From: Methylococcaceae bacterium | GTDB taxonomy: Bacteria > Pseudomonadota > Gammaproteobacteria > Methylococcales > Methylomonadaceae | DNA length: 58,254 nt | Direction: 5' to 3' | Assembly (NCBI GenBank): GCA_030627265.1 | Contig: DAOUSK010000002.1 | Coordinates: forward strand, 1-58,254 | Shown here: one piece after another, positions 1 through 8,282 of the stretch | How positions within the stretch are numbered: position 1 is the stretch's first letter | Layout: every line of letters begins with the position of its first letter | Notes under the pieces: generated by a model | What the model was told of the DNA's origin: nothing | The model's input: only the letters and a program-made list of their open reading frames with translations | Databases searched by the model: none | Position numbers and translations under genes: made by a program

Positions 1-1
1 A

Positions 2-793
2 ACCAGTTTACGCGGTATTACGCCGCATATAGAAAAGCAGATCGCCACTAAAGTTACTATTCGCTTCCCCACTTTACGTTGGCCTATTCCTCCTGAGCTT
101 CCTGAATTAATTGAGCAACAAACGCTCAATAGCCTCACTCGTAGAGCAAAATATCTCTTATTGCATTTCAGTAGCGGCACCTTACTAATCCACTTGGGTA
201 TGTCAGGCAGTTTACGCGTTATCACTGAAGATAGTCCTATTCAAAAACACGATCATTTTGATTTATTTTTTGCTAACCATAAAGGCATACGATTAACTGA
301 CCCACGCCGTTTCGGCGCTGTTTTATGGCTCGGCGCAGAACCCGATAATCACCCTTTGCTTGCTAATTTAGGCCCCGAACCTTTAAGTGATGATTTTACT
401 GGCGCTTACCTTTATCAAATTTCTCGGAATAAAAAAGTCAGCATCAAACAGTTTTTAATGAATCAGAAAATTGTCACCGGTGTGGGTAATATTTACTGTA
501 CAGAAGCACTCTTTGATTCAGGTATTAACCCAATGCGCGCAGCCGGAAATATATCACTCGCTCGCTACCAAAAACTCGTCAAAAACATAAAAGAAACACT
601 CTCTTTAGCAATCGAAAAAGGTGGTACCAGCCTACGTGACTTTGTTGGTAGTGATGGTAAACCAGGCTATTTCAAGCAGGAGTTAAAGGCTTACGGACGT
701 TCTGGAGAAGCCTGCATCAACTGCCAAAAGATATTAATTAGCATCAAACAAGCCAATAGAACCACCACCTATTGCAAATACTGCCAAACATAA
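2..793 (+). CDS. mutM: Formamidopyrimidine-DNA glycosylase (5' end missing)
   Basis: Base-excision repair enzyme that removes 8-oxoguanine and formamidopyrimidines and nicks the DNA by beta/delta elimination. The reading frame is open from the first bases of the window, so the gene is cut by the window edge. By comparison with the E. coli protein about eight codons are missing, including the catalytic Pro/Glu N-terminus. Visible family marks are RRAKYLLL with the conserved Lys, LIHLGMSGSLR, DPRRFG, VGVGNIY in the helix-two-turn-helix region, and a C-terminal zinc finger of the form C-x2-C-x16-C-x2-C ending in CQT. An internal ATG at 161 lies well inside the conserved domain and is not the start. 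A DUF2288 gene follows 23 bases downstream. The identity is secure; only the start cannot be seen. Confidence 0.96.
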   Translation, partial: TSLRGITPHIEKQIATKVTIRFPTLRWPIPPELPELIEQQTLNSLTRRAKYLLLHFSSGTLLIHLGMSGSLRVITEDSPIQKHDHFDLFFANHKGIRLTDPRRFGAVLWLGAEPDNHPLLANLGPEPLSDDFTGAYLYQISRNKKVSIKQFLMNQKIVTGVGNIYCTEALFDSGINPMRAAGNISLARYQKLVKNIKETLSLAIEKGGTSLRDFVGSDGKPGYFKQELKAYGRSGEACINCQKILISIKQANRTTTYCKYCQT

Positions 794-816
794 CTTAACT
801 ACTTCCTATTAAAATA

Positions 817-1095
817 ATGACCCAAGAAAATATTAACCAAGAAACTGCTAAAATCGAATGGTCTGCATTACAGCGTTTTTTCGCCAGTGGAGACGCTGTG
901 TATATCGCACCCGAAATCGATTTAATCGATGCAGCCAATGCTTTTTCTAATGATGATAAACAACAAGTAAGCCAATGGATGGCCAGCAATAAAGTGCAGT
1001 TAGTTTCCGACCAACAGGCAGAAAAATGGATCAAAAATGACCATATTATGTGGTCTGTTGTCATCAAGCCTTGGGTATTAGTTCAGCCCACTTAA
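817..1095 (+). CDS. DUF2288 family protein
   Basis: Small acidic protein of 92 residues that matches the DUF2288 family as I know it. Marks are the IEWSALQRFFASGDAVYI segment and a C-terminal part with a conserved Trp (MWSVVIKPWVLVQ). No signal peptide or membrane segment is visible, so it is probably cytoplasmic. It lies 23 bases after mutM on the same strand and may be co-transcribed with it. The function of the family is unknown. The ATG at 817 is the first plausible start after the mutM stop, but no strong ribosome binding site precedes it. Confidence 0.8.
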   Translation: MTQENINQETAKIEWSALQRFFASGDAVYIAPEIDLIDAANAFSNDDKQQVSQWMASNKVQLVSDQQAEKWIKNDHIMWSVVIKPWVLVQPT

Positions 1096-1187
1096 AGACT
1101 AATTCAGCATTATCTTGCAAATGAGTAGAGCTTATTGCAAACTTAGAAAGTTTACTATTTTACTGACACACGCCCAAAGGGATTCTC

Positions 1188-2324
1188 ATGGAAAAAAAAG
1201 AAGCGATGACCTTTATTCTTAAATTATTAAGATTAATGGTAGAAAAAGATGGATCTGATTTATTTATTACCGCTGGGTTTCCACCAGCAATAAAGGTTAA
1301 GGGGCTTATGTCCCCTGTCTCTAAGCAAAATTTATCCGCCAATGACTCTAGAGCACTAACTCAGTGCATAATGAATGATAAGCAATTAAAAGAATTTGAA
1401 GAGACTAAAGAGTGTAATTTTGCAATCTCGCCTGCCGGCCTATGTCGATTTCGTGTTAATGCTTATGTACAGCAAGGCATGCAGGGCTTAGTCTTACGAA
1501 CCATTGCCTCTGACATCCCTACTCTTGATGGATTAGACCTCCCGCCTGTTTTAAAAGAGATTATTACGGCTAAAAATGGCTTAATTATTATGGTTGGGGC
1601 AACGGGCTCAGGTAAATCAACTACAATGGCTGCCATGATTGACCATCGCAATGAAAATAGTCATGGCCACATTATCACCATTGAAGACCCGATTGAGTAT
1701 GTACACCCCCATAAGAACTGTGTGATTATGCAGCGAGAAGTCGGCGTTGATACCGATGACTGGGAAATTGCTTTACATAATACGCTACGTCAAGCACCCG
1801 ATGTTATTGTACTCGGTGAAATCCGAGATAAAAGTATTATGAATTTTGGCTTAGAATTTGCTCAAACAGGCCACCTTGCCATGGCAACCCTTCACGCCAA
1901 CAATGCCAACCAAGCGGTTGACCGTATTCTTGGTTTTTTCCCTGTAGAAACACAAAAAAAGCTAAAACAAGATATTTCATTAAACTTAAAAGCCATCATT
2001 TCCCAACGATTAATAAAAACAGTAGATGGTGGACGATGCGCAGCAATTGAAATCTTAATCAACACACCCCTTATTTCTGATTTAATTGCCAAGGGGGATG
2101 TATCTGGCATGAAGCCTATTATGGCTAAGTCTCGGGAGCTGGGTATGCAAACCTTTGACCAATCTCTCTTCGGTTTATTCCAAGAAGGGAAAATCAGCTA
2201 TGAAGAGGCATTAAAAAATGCTGATTCATCCAATGAATTACGCTTAGAAATTAAACTTGCGGGCGGCGTTAGTGAAGAAGAGAGCGGCTTATCTCTACAA
2301 TCAACTGATGACCATGACGACTAA
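1188..2324 (+). CDS. PilU-type twitching motility ATPase
   Basis: Hexameric secretion ATPase of the PilT/PilU group, expected to power type IV pilus retraction at the inner membrane. The 378 residues contain an N-terminal PAS-like domain (about 1-110), Walker A GATGSGKST (137-145), Asp box ITIEDPIEYVH (163-173), Walker B VIVLGEIRD (206-214) and His box ATLHANN (233-239). The C-terminus ends in NADSSNELRLEIKL, as PilU proteins do, and lacks the AIRNLIRE motif of PilT. The start at 1188 follows AAAGGGATT. A related ATPase gene follows after 41 bases. I call it PilU-type and give no symbol because two paralogues are present and no pilT is visible beside them. Confidence 0.88.
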   Translation: MEKKEAMTFILKLLRLMVEKDGSDLFITAGFPPAIKVKGLMSPVSKQNLSANDSRALTQCIMNDKQLKEFEETKECNFAISPAGLCRFRVNAYVQQGMQGLVLRTIASDIPTLDGLDLPPVLKEIITAKNGLIIMVGATGSGKSTTMAAMIDHRNENSHGHIITIEDPIEYVHPHKNCVIMQREVGVDTDDWEIALHNTLRQAPDVIVLGEIRDKSIMNFGLEFAQTGHLAMATLHANNANQAVDRILGFFPVETQKKLKQDISLNLKAIISQRLIKTVDGGRCAAIEILINTPLISDLIAKGDVSGMKPIMAKSRELGMQTFDQSLFGLFQEGKISYEEALKNADSSNELRLEIKLAGGVSEEESGLSLQSTDDHDD

Positions 2325-2365
2325 AATATCGCATTAATTACAATCATTAACTTAACGGAACCACT

Positions 2366-3802
2366 ATGGATATTAACCCTTACCTCAAATTAATGGTCGA
2401 AAAAAATGCCGACTGTTTATATTTAGGCCCTCACTCTGCTCCACGCCTCCGTTTAAATAAACAGGTCAAAGCTGTCGGCAACGCCTTATTAAGTGATGAA
2501 GATTTACAAATTATTTTCAGGTCACTAACAACCGATCATCAACGACTTAAGTTTTCATCTAAAAAGAAATTAGAATTTTCTGCAACTCTATTAAATAATA
2601 TTGACTGCACTATCGAAGTCAATGAGCAATCATCAGGTCTTTCTATACTCATTAGCCCTGTCATCGTAGAAAAAGACATGTTCGAACAAACAGCATCTAG
2701 CTTGCAAAATACGCAGGTACTAGGTATTGAGCCAACAGTTGCCTTGGATATATTTCCTTATTTAGCTAAATTAGTAGAACTTGAAGCTTCTGATTTATTT
2801 ATTACAGCAGGCTCGCCTGTCAAAGCAAAAGTTCATGGAGAAGCCATTGAACTCGATAGTTTTCTGCTCACTCCGCAATTAACCAAGTCCGCTGCTTACG
2901 GTATTATGAATGATGAGCAAATTGCAGAGTTTGAAGCCAATAAAGATTTAGACTTTGCTATCGCCTTGCATGATGACAGCGCTCGCTTTCGTGTAAATGC
3001 ATTTTATCAGCGTCGCACAATTGGCTTAGTACTGCGCCTCATTCCCTCTGAAATCCCTACGATAAATGGCTTAAATCTTCCTGAAGTTTTATCTGAATTA
3101 ATTATGGAAAAACGCGGGCTATTATTGATGGTAGGAGGAACAGGCTCTGGAAAATCAACCTCTTTAGCCGCGATGGTTAACCATCGTAATATGAATGCCG
3201 CTGGACATATTTTAACCATTGAAGACCCCGTTGAATTTTCTCACCCTAACTTAAAGTCTATTGTTAACCAGCGCGAAATCGGTGTAGATACGGCCTCTTA
3301 TGCTCGTGCCTTAAAAGCAAGTCTACGAGAAGCGCCTGATGTTATTTTAGTGGGTGAAATTCGAGATAGAGAAACCATGGAAGCGGCCTTAGAGTTAGCC
3401 AATACAGGGCATTTATGTGTTTCCACCTTGCATGCTAATAATGCCAACCAAGCGATGGAGCGTATTATTAATATGTTCCCTAATGTACAGCATAAGCAAT
3501 TATTTATGGATCTATCGATCAACTTAAATGCCGTCATCTCGCAACGCTTAATTCCAGACTCTGAAGGTAAACGCTGTGCTGCTATCGAGATAATGATCAA
3601 CACACCGCATATCGCTAATTTAATTTTAAAAGGTGACCTTAATGAAATTAAAGAAGCGATGAAAACTAGTGGAAGCAAAGGTATGCGTGCTTTTGATGAT
3701 GCTTTATTAGAACTTTATAAAGCCAAAAGAATTACCTTAGAAGAAGCGCTCAGAAATGCTGATTCAAGTAATGACTTAGAAGCTAAAATAAACTTCAGCT
3801 AA
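2366..3802 (+). CDS. PilU-type ATPase with an extra N-terminal domain
   Basis: Second PilT/PilU-family ATPase, 478 residues, about 100 longer than its upstream neighbour. The catalytic part carries GGTGSGKST (257-265), LTIEDPVEFSH, VILVGEIRDRE and STLHANN, and ends with NADSSNDLEAKINF as PilU proteins do. Residues 1-100 precede the usual start of the family and resemble its own PAS-like N-terminal domain: PYLKLMVEKNADCLYL (5-20) lines up with PYLAKLVELEASDLFI (131-146). I infer an internal duplication of that domain. It lies 41 bases after the first ATPase and probably shares its transcript. Likely role: type IV pilus retraction or a regulator of the retraction motor. An intergenic repeat begins 8 bases after the stop. 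Confidence 0.87.
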   Translation: MDINPYLKLMVEKNADCLYLGPHSAPRLRLNKQVKAVGNALLSDEDLQIIFRSLTTDHQRLKFSSKKKLEFSATLLNNIDCTIEVNEQSSGLSILISPVIVEKDMFEQTASSLQNTQVLGIEPTVALDIFPYLAKLVELEASDLFITAGSPVKAKVHGEAIELDSFLLTPQLTKSAAYGIMNDEQIAEFEANKDLDFAIALHDDSARFRVNAFYQRRTIGLVLRLIPSEIPTINGLNLPEVLSELIMEKRGLLLMVGGTGSGKSTSLAAMVNHRNMNAAGHILTIEDPVEFSHPNLKSIVNQREIGVDTASYARALKASLREAPDVILVGEIRDRETMEAALELANTGHLCVSTLHANNANQAMERIINMFPNVQHKQLFMDLSINLNAVISQRLIPDSEGKRCAAIEIMINTPHIANLILKGDLNEIKEAMKTSGSKGMRAFDDALLELYKAKRITLEEALRNADSSNDLEAKINFS

Positions 3803-3810
3803 GGTTTTGC

Positions 3811-3937
3811 GTAGGATGGGTAGAGCGTCTTTTTGCGACCCGTTAGAACTCGTAGTGAACCCCATCATTATTTTACGTGAAATTGATGGGGTTCACTGCA
3901 CACCTAAAAAGACAGTTGTTACGTTCTACCCATTCCA
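3811..3937. repeat. Intergenic palindromic repeat, copy A
   Basis: Complete copy of a family seen several times in this window. It begins GTAGGATGGGTAGAGCGT and ends ACGTTCTACCCATTCC, which are inverted relative to each other. An inner inverted pair (AACCCCATCA and TGATGGGGTT) lies between. The right flank AAAAATGTTAAAT recurs at copy B. A 86-codon open frame over this copy is an artefact of the repeat. Confidence 0.85.
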
Positions 3938-4044
3938 CAAAAATGTTAAATATGTTGTCGCAAATGCTTCTCACGTAGCCATTCTCTTCATTCTACTAAA
4001 GTTATCATCTCCCTTGATAATTTCGCTTTACTCAAAACCCAACA

Positions 4045-5337
4045 ATGAAAAAAACATCACTCACTAATAAAATTCTTATCTCCATGGTTTTTGGGCTTAT
4101 TTTAGGTAGCCTGATTAATACCTTTGCTGCTGAGCAATCATTTATCCAAGACTACCTTGTTAATGGCTTATTTCATGTCATTGGCTCTGCTTTTATCAAT
4201 GCTTTAAAAATGCTAGTTGTTCCCTTGGTCACTTTTTCACTTATTTGCGGTGTCTGCGGCATTGGAGATATTAATACGCTGGGGCGCATTGGCTTAAAGT
4301 CATTTTTACTCTATCTAACAACCACAGGACTCGCGATCACCTTAGCTTTGCTTGTTGCTATTAGCATTGCGCCTGGAAAAAATTTCAACGCCCAAAGCAT
4401 GACGACTGATTTTGTGGCTAAAGATAGCCCGCCTATCAGCGATGTGTTTATTAACTTAATCCCTAGTAATCCAATTGAAGCCTTTGCTCAAGGTAATATG
4501 TTACAAATTATTTTCTTTGTTATTCTGTTTGCGATTGCCATGTTAATGACTGGGGACATAGGCAAGCAACTGGCTGAAACCGCTGAGAAACTAAATGAAG
4601 TGATGATGAAAGTAGTTACCCTTGTCATGGACTTTGCACCCATTGGTGTATTTTTTCTAATGGCTAAAACTTTTTCAGAACAAGGATTTTCTCTCATTCT
4701 GCCGATGATTGGCTACTTTTCAGTTGTTGCTCTGTGCTTATTACTACATGCTTTCGGAACCTTCTCTTTATTACTCATTTTCTTGGCTAAATTAAACCCC
4801 TTAATTTTCATCAAAAAAATGCGCGCGGCCCATGTTTTTGCTTTTAGTACAGCCAGCTCAAATGCAACCATTCCTGTTACCCTTCAAGCTGTCGAAAAAC
4901 GGATTGGGGTTGATAATACCACCGCTGCTTTTACCGTGCCTTTAGGCGCAACGATTAATATGGATGGCACGGCTATTATGCAAGGTGTGGCCACCGTATT
5001 TATCGCTAATGTCTACCAAATCGACCTAAGCTTAGTGCAATACCTAACCATCATTGGCATGTCTATCTTAGCTTCTATTGGTACTGCGGGCGTTCCTGGT
5101 GTGGGTTTAATTATGCTCGCTATGGTCTTTAATCAAGTTGGTTTGCCTGTTGAAGGTATCGGTTTAATTATTGGTGTCGATCGCTTATTAGATATGATGC
5201 GCACCATGGTTAATATTACCGGCGATGCTACAGTGACATGCATTGTTGCTCGGGGTGAAAATACTCTTGACGATGACATTTTCAATGACCCAGAAGCAGG
5301 CATTATTAGCGACATTCATTTACCTCATAAAGTATGA
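4045..5337 (+). CDS. Dicarboxylate/amino acid:cation symporter (DAACS family)
   Basis: Inner-membrane secondary transporter that couples uptake of dicarboxylates or acidic/neutral amino acids to Na+ or H+. The 430 residues show the family signature segments: SSNATIPVTL in the first re-entrant hairpin region, NMDGTA in TM7, and SIGTAGVPGVG in the second hairpin, with about eight hydrophobic segments. Substrate cannot be decided from sequence; GltP, DctA and SstT-like proteins share these motifs. The stop overlaps the gloB start in ATGA, so the two genes are translationally coupled. The upstream 240 bases are mostly repeat copy A. Confidence 0.92.
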   Translation: MKKTSLTNKILISMVFGLILGSLINTFAAEQSFIQDYLVNGLFHVIGSAFINALKMLVVPLVTFSLICGVCGIGDINTLGRIGLKSFLLYLTTTGLAITLALLVAISIAPGKNFNAQSMTTDFVAKDSPPISDVFINLIPSNPIEAFAQGNMLQIIFFVILFAIAMLMTGDIGKQLAETAEKLNEVMMKVVTLVMDFAPIGVFFLMAKTFSEQGFSLILPMIGYFSVVALCLLLHAFGTFSLLLIFLAKLNPLIFIKKMRAAHVFAFSTASSNATIPVTLQAVEKRIGVDNTTAAFTVPLGATINMDGTAIMQGVATVFIANVYQIDLSLVQYLTIIGMSILASIGTAGVPGVGLIMLAMVFNQVGLPVEGIGLIIGVDRLLDMMRTMVNITGDATVTCIVARGENTLDDDIFNDPEAGIISDIHLPHKV

Positions 5338-6098
5338 TACAAATCCAGCAAATTCCTGTCTTACAGGATAATTATATTTACCTGATTCATGAAACGGAAT
5401 CAGGTGAGACCGCCGTTGTTGACCCTGCTGTGGCCGAACCTGTTTTAACGACACTAGCAGAAAATAACTGGCAGCTTACTTATATACTCAACACCCATCA
5501 CCATGCCGATCATATCGGTGGAAACCGCGCTTTAAAAGCAGCAACCCAATGCCGCATTATCGGTTCAAAAGCAGATGCCAAACGCATCCCTGAAATTGAT
5601 ATTGCTTTACAAAATAATGAGACCATCACACTAGGAAAATATACTCTAAAAATGATTGAATGCTCAGGGCATACTTTAGGGCATATTGCCTTTTATTTGC
5701 CTGAAGCTAATGCATTATTCTGTGGTGATACTTTATTTTCTATGGGATGCGGACGATTATTTGAGGGCTCGGCAAAGCAAATGTGGCAATCATTAAACAC
5801 ATTTAAACAACTACCTTTAGACACGCTAATTTATTGCGCTCATGAATACAGCCTTGCTAATGCAAAATTCGCGCTAACAATCGAGCCAAACAATACTCAG
5901 CTCATCAATACGGTGGAGCAGTTCAGTCAGCTAAGAGCGAACAAGCTCCCTACCGTTCCTACCAGCTTACATCAAGAACTTGCGACTAACCCTTTTTTAC
6001 GTGCTAATAGCGCTGAAATTAGATCGACGCTTAATTTACAAGCAGCAACAGAGCTTGAGGTTTTCACAGAATTGAGAAAAAGGAAGGATGTTTTTTAA
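5334..6098 (+). CDS. gloB: Hydroxyacylglutathione hydrolase (glyoxalase II)
   Basis: Cytosolic metallo-beta-lactamase-fold enzyme that hydrolyses S-D-lactoylglutathione to D-lactate and glutathione, the second step of methylglyoxal detoxification. The metal-binding motif THHHADHIGG is near residue 55, and GHTLGHIAFY, GDTLFSMGCGRLFEG and CAHEY supply the other ligands. The C-terminal substrate domain includes NPFLRA and ends in ELRKRKDVF, typical of glyoxalase II. At 254 residues it has the normal length. The start codon overlaps the stop of the upstream symporter by four bases. The pairing with a DAACS symporter is not one I can link to a pathway. Confidence 0.96.
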   Translation: MIQIQQIPVLQDNYIYLIHETESGETAVVDPAVAEPVLTTLAENNWQLTYILNTHHHADHIGGNRALKAATQCRIIGSKADAKRIPEIDIALQNNETITLGKYTLKMIECSGHTLGHIAFYLPEANALFCGDTLFSMGCGRLFEGSAKQMWQSLNTFKQLPLDTLIYCAHEYSLANAKFALTIEPNNTQLINTVEQFSQLRANKLPTVPTSLHQELATNPFLRANSAEIRSTLNLQAATELEVFTELRKRKDVF

Positions 6099-6107
6099 GT
6101 GGGAGTG

Positions 6108-6180
6108 ATGGGGCTCGCAGCACCCCTAAAAAACCGGTGCTGCGTTCAAACCACCTTACAAAAATGTTAAATGTGTTTAT
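6108..6180. repeat. Intergenic palindromic repeat, copy B (right half only)
   Basis: Matches the right half of copy A: TGATGGGG, then CACCCCTAAAAAA, TGCGTTC and the flank ACAAAAATGTTAAAT. The left end is absent. Within it CGCAGCACC (6116-6124) and GGTGCTGCG (6136-6144) form a perfect 9-bp stem with an 11-base loop between two convergent genes, so it may also end transcription. Confidence 0.7.
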
Positions 6181-6187
6181 TTAGGCA

Positions 6188-6640
6188 CTACTCAATAGAC
6201 TGCAAAATCATCCGGTATTCTTCAACTTTAGGGCGGTGCAAAAACATGGCTAATGCGGCTAATATAGAAAAAATATAAACCGTATTAAGCCCATCTCCTA
6301 GCCTAAACATAATAAAACCATATAACCCAATACTCTCAGCTATCAACATAGAAACAATCACTGTCTTTAAATACCGTGATTTAGCGGATTTTTCACTTGG
6401 CTTTAAATTGAGCTGCAATGAAACATGGCGGACAAATTTCATCACTAAAAAAGTAAGCATAGCGACAATATAAAAAACAGTTCTGATCCATACCCTATCT
6501 TGCTCAGCCCAATTAAGCTGAATAACATCCGCATAAACATGGCAAAGCGAAATCAATATTCCTAAAACTAATAGGCTAAAACCTCGTACCACGCCAGCTA
6601 ATAATAAATCGGCTTGCTCTTGCTGCTCTGATAATTCCAT
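6188..6640 (-). CDS. Membrane protein of unknown function next to a CPBP protease
   Basis: Hydrophobic protein of 150 residues with about four predicted membrane segments (roughly 15-37, 50-68, 89-108 and 113-133) and a charged loop KPSEKSAKSRYLK in the middle. The C-terminus carries HRPKVEEYRMI. I do not recognise a family. Its start codon overlaps the stop of the upstream CPBP protease gene in TAATG, so the two are translationally coupled and probably work together in the inner membrane. No catalytic motif is visible. Confidence 0.75.
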   Translation of the reverse strand: MELSEQQEQADLLLAGVVRGFSLLVLGILISLCHVYADVIQLNWAEQDRVWIRTVFYIVAMLTFLVMKFVRHVSLQLNLKPSEKSAKSRYLKTVIVSMLIAESIGLYGFIMFRLGDGLNTVYIFSILAALAMFLHRPKVEEYRMILQSIE

Positions 6641-7242
6641 TACTTTTTCTCTTTTTGTTGTTCTAAGCGATATGACTGCAAGATAACCATAAATGCGAAA
6701 AAGTCATAAAGGCCATGAATAATAATTGGGGTGACTAAATTACGGGTATTTTCATAATCCAAATACATGCCTAAATAAAGACTGACACTCGCAGCCAAAA
6801 TAAAATACAGTAAGGTAACAGCATGCACTAAGCCAAAAAGAACACTACTGATAATTAAACCCGCCACAATGCCCCAGGAATTTTCTAGCCAAGGTTGTAT
6901 CACCCCTCTAAATAAGATTTCTTCCGAAATTCCAGCCACTGCCGCTAATACAAATAAGTCGGTCCAGTGCAAATCAACCAAACTGGCACCTAACGTATCG
7001 TGTAAAATTTTTCTAATCTTTAATAATGGCTCTATTTTTAGATGATTCAATGCTAAAAAAATCACACAGAGTGGCAAAGTCCCAATTAAGCCATTCAGCA
7101 ATACACGCTCATTAAAATCAATAAATTCAAAAGGGTTGATTTGTGCAATCGCGCCTAAAATAATAGCCACTAAAATCAACGAACTTTCAAAATAAAGAGC
7201 AGTTTTAAAGAATTTTTTAGGGTCAATTACAGGTTCATTCAT
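6640..7242 (-). CDS. CPBP (Abi/CAAX-like) intramembrane metalloprotease
   Basis: Multi-spanning inner-membrane protein, 200 residues, of the CPBP glutamic/metallo-protease superfamily. The three family motifs are present in order: SEEILFRG (EExxxR), FGLVHA (FxxxH) and IIHGLYDF (HxxxD in place of the common HxxxN). Members process prenylated proteins or bacteriocin-related peptides, or act in membrane stress responses; the substrate here is unknown. The gene leads a two-gene minus-strand unit with the membrane protein above and is divergent from ycgL, with 49 bases between the starts. Confidence 0.85.
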   Translation of the reverse strand: MNEPVIDPKKFFKTALYFESSLILVAIILGAIAQINPFEFIDFNERVLLNGLIGTLPLCVIFLALNHLKIEPLLKIRKILHDTLGASLVDLHWTDLFVLAAVAGISEEILFRGVIQPWLENSWGIVAGLIISSVLFGLVHAVTLLYFILAASVSLYLGMYLDYENTRNLVTPIIIHGLYDFFAFMVILQSYRLEQQKEKK

Positions 7243-7291
7243 AAGGACTTTGGTGCGATAATATCGCTTTATTAATTAAGAGGTTTTTTTC

Positions 7292-7588
7292 GTGCAGTGT
7301 TTTATTTATAGAAGTAATAAAAAATCAGGGTTGTATTTATACCTAGCAAAACAAGATGATTTCTCTAGCATTCCTGCTGACCTACTCAGAAGCATAGGAC
7401 AACCTGAGTACGTTATGGAGTTAGAAATTACACCCGAACGTAAGCTTGCACGCGAAAATGCTGCCGATGTCTTAAAAGGTATCGAAGAAAATGGTTTTTA
7501 TATACAAATGCCACCCACTATCGAGTCTCTGCTAAAAAAACCAAACGACAAATACCTTTGCACGCAAGCTAGTGTTCCTAAGCTTTAG
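7292..7588 (+). CDS. ycgL: YcgL domain protein
   Basis: Small soluble protein, 98 residues, matching the YcgL family: [16 protein letters not shown] at the N-terminus, then [18 protein letters not shown], and NGFYIQMPP near the end. The family has a known alpha/beta fold but no settled function. Translation most likely starts at a GTG at 7292, preceded by AAGAGG about eight bases upstream. The 3' end overlaps the convergent dcd gene by 11 bases. Confidence 0.9.
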   Translation: MQCFIYRSNKKSGLYLYLAKQDDFSSIPADLLRSIGQPEYVMELEITPERKLARENAADVLKGIEENGFYIQMPPTIESLLKKPNDKYLCTQASVPKL

Positions 7589-8144
7589 GTAAGGTTACGC
7601 CTTCTTGACCTTGGTACTTACCACCTCGGTCTTTATAGGAGGTTTCACACACTTCATCACCGCCAAAAAATAACATTTGGGCAACCCCTTCGTTAGCGTA
7701 AATTTTAGCGGGTAATGGTGTAGTATTAGAGAATTCTAAAGTCACATGCCCTTCCCATTCAGGTTCTAAAGGCGTGACATTCACGATAATGCCGCAACGC
7801 GCATAAGTTGATTTACCTAAACAAATGGTTAATACATCACGTGGAATACGAAAATATTCCACTGTTCTGGCTAAAGCAAATGAATTCGGTGGAATAATGC
7901 AGACATCGGCCTGTACATCGACAAAACTTTGCTCATTAAAGTCTTTAGGGTCAACGATTGCTGAATTAATATTGGTAAAAATCTTGAATTCATTAGAACA
8001 ACGGACATCATAACCATAACTCGACGTACCGTAAGAAATTACTTTTCCCTGCTCAGAATGACGAACTTGACCTGCCTCAAACGGAGAAATCATGTCTTGC
8101 TCTTCCGCCATGCGACGAATCCATTTATCTGATTTTATACTCAT
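7578..8144 (-). CDS. dcd: dCTP deaminase
   Basis: Cytosolic homotrimeric enzyme that deaminates dCTP to dUTP, the main route to dUMP and thymidylate in Gram-negative bacteria. The 188 residues include [50 protein letters not shown] with the catalytic Arg/Glu region, and the C-terminal [13 protein letters not shown] lid. Length is normal for the monofunctional enzyme. It ends convergently with ycgL and its start faces mlaF across 138 bases. Confidence 0.97.
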   Translation of the reverse strand: MSIKSDKWIRRMAEEQDMISPFEAGQVRHSEQGKVISYGTSSYGYDVRCSNEFKIFTNINSAIVDPKDFNEQSFVDVQADVCIIPPNSFALARTVEYFRIPRDVLTICLGKSTYARCGIIVNVTPLEPEWEGHVTLEFSNTTPLPAKIYANEGVAQMLFFGGDEVCETSYKDRGGKYQGQEGVTLPKA

Positions 8145-8212
8145 ATATTTACACTAACTTAATTCAAATAAGATAATTTTATCCTATGTACGGCATGCAC
8201 GTGAAATAAGTT

Positions 8213-8242
8213 CGGACAAGGTCAAAAGGCATACTTTATAAT
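8213..8242 (+). promoter_or_regulatory. Possible promoter of the mla-murA operon
   Basis: A perfect -10 box TATAAT at 8237-8242 follows a weak -35 match CGGACA at 8213-8218 with an 18-base spacer, 41 bases before the mlaF start. The -10 box is convincing; the -35 box is not. Confidence 0.35.
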
Positions 8243-8282
8243 ATGCGTTCAATTAACTTCTTATACCTCTATTTTATTACCC

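Noticed and set aside
795-1067. Minus-strand open frame opposite the DUF2288 gene
   Set aside because: It is antisense to a recognisable family and has no motif of its own.
3807-4067. Plus-strand open frame of 86 codons after the second PilU-type gene
   Set aside because: It runs across repeat copy A and encodes the repeat ends; the protein resembles nothing and other copies do not keep the frame open.
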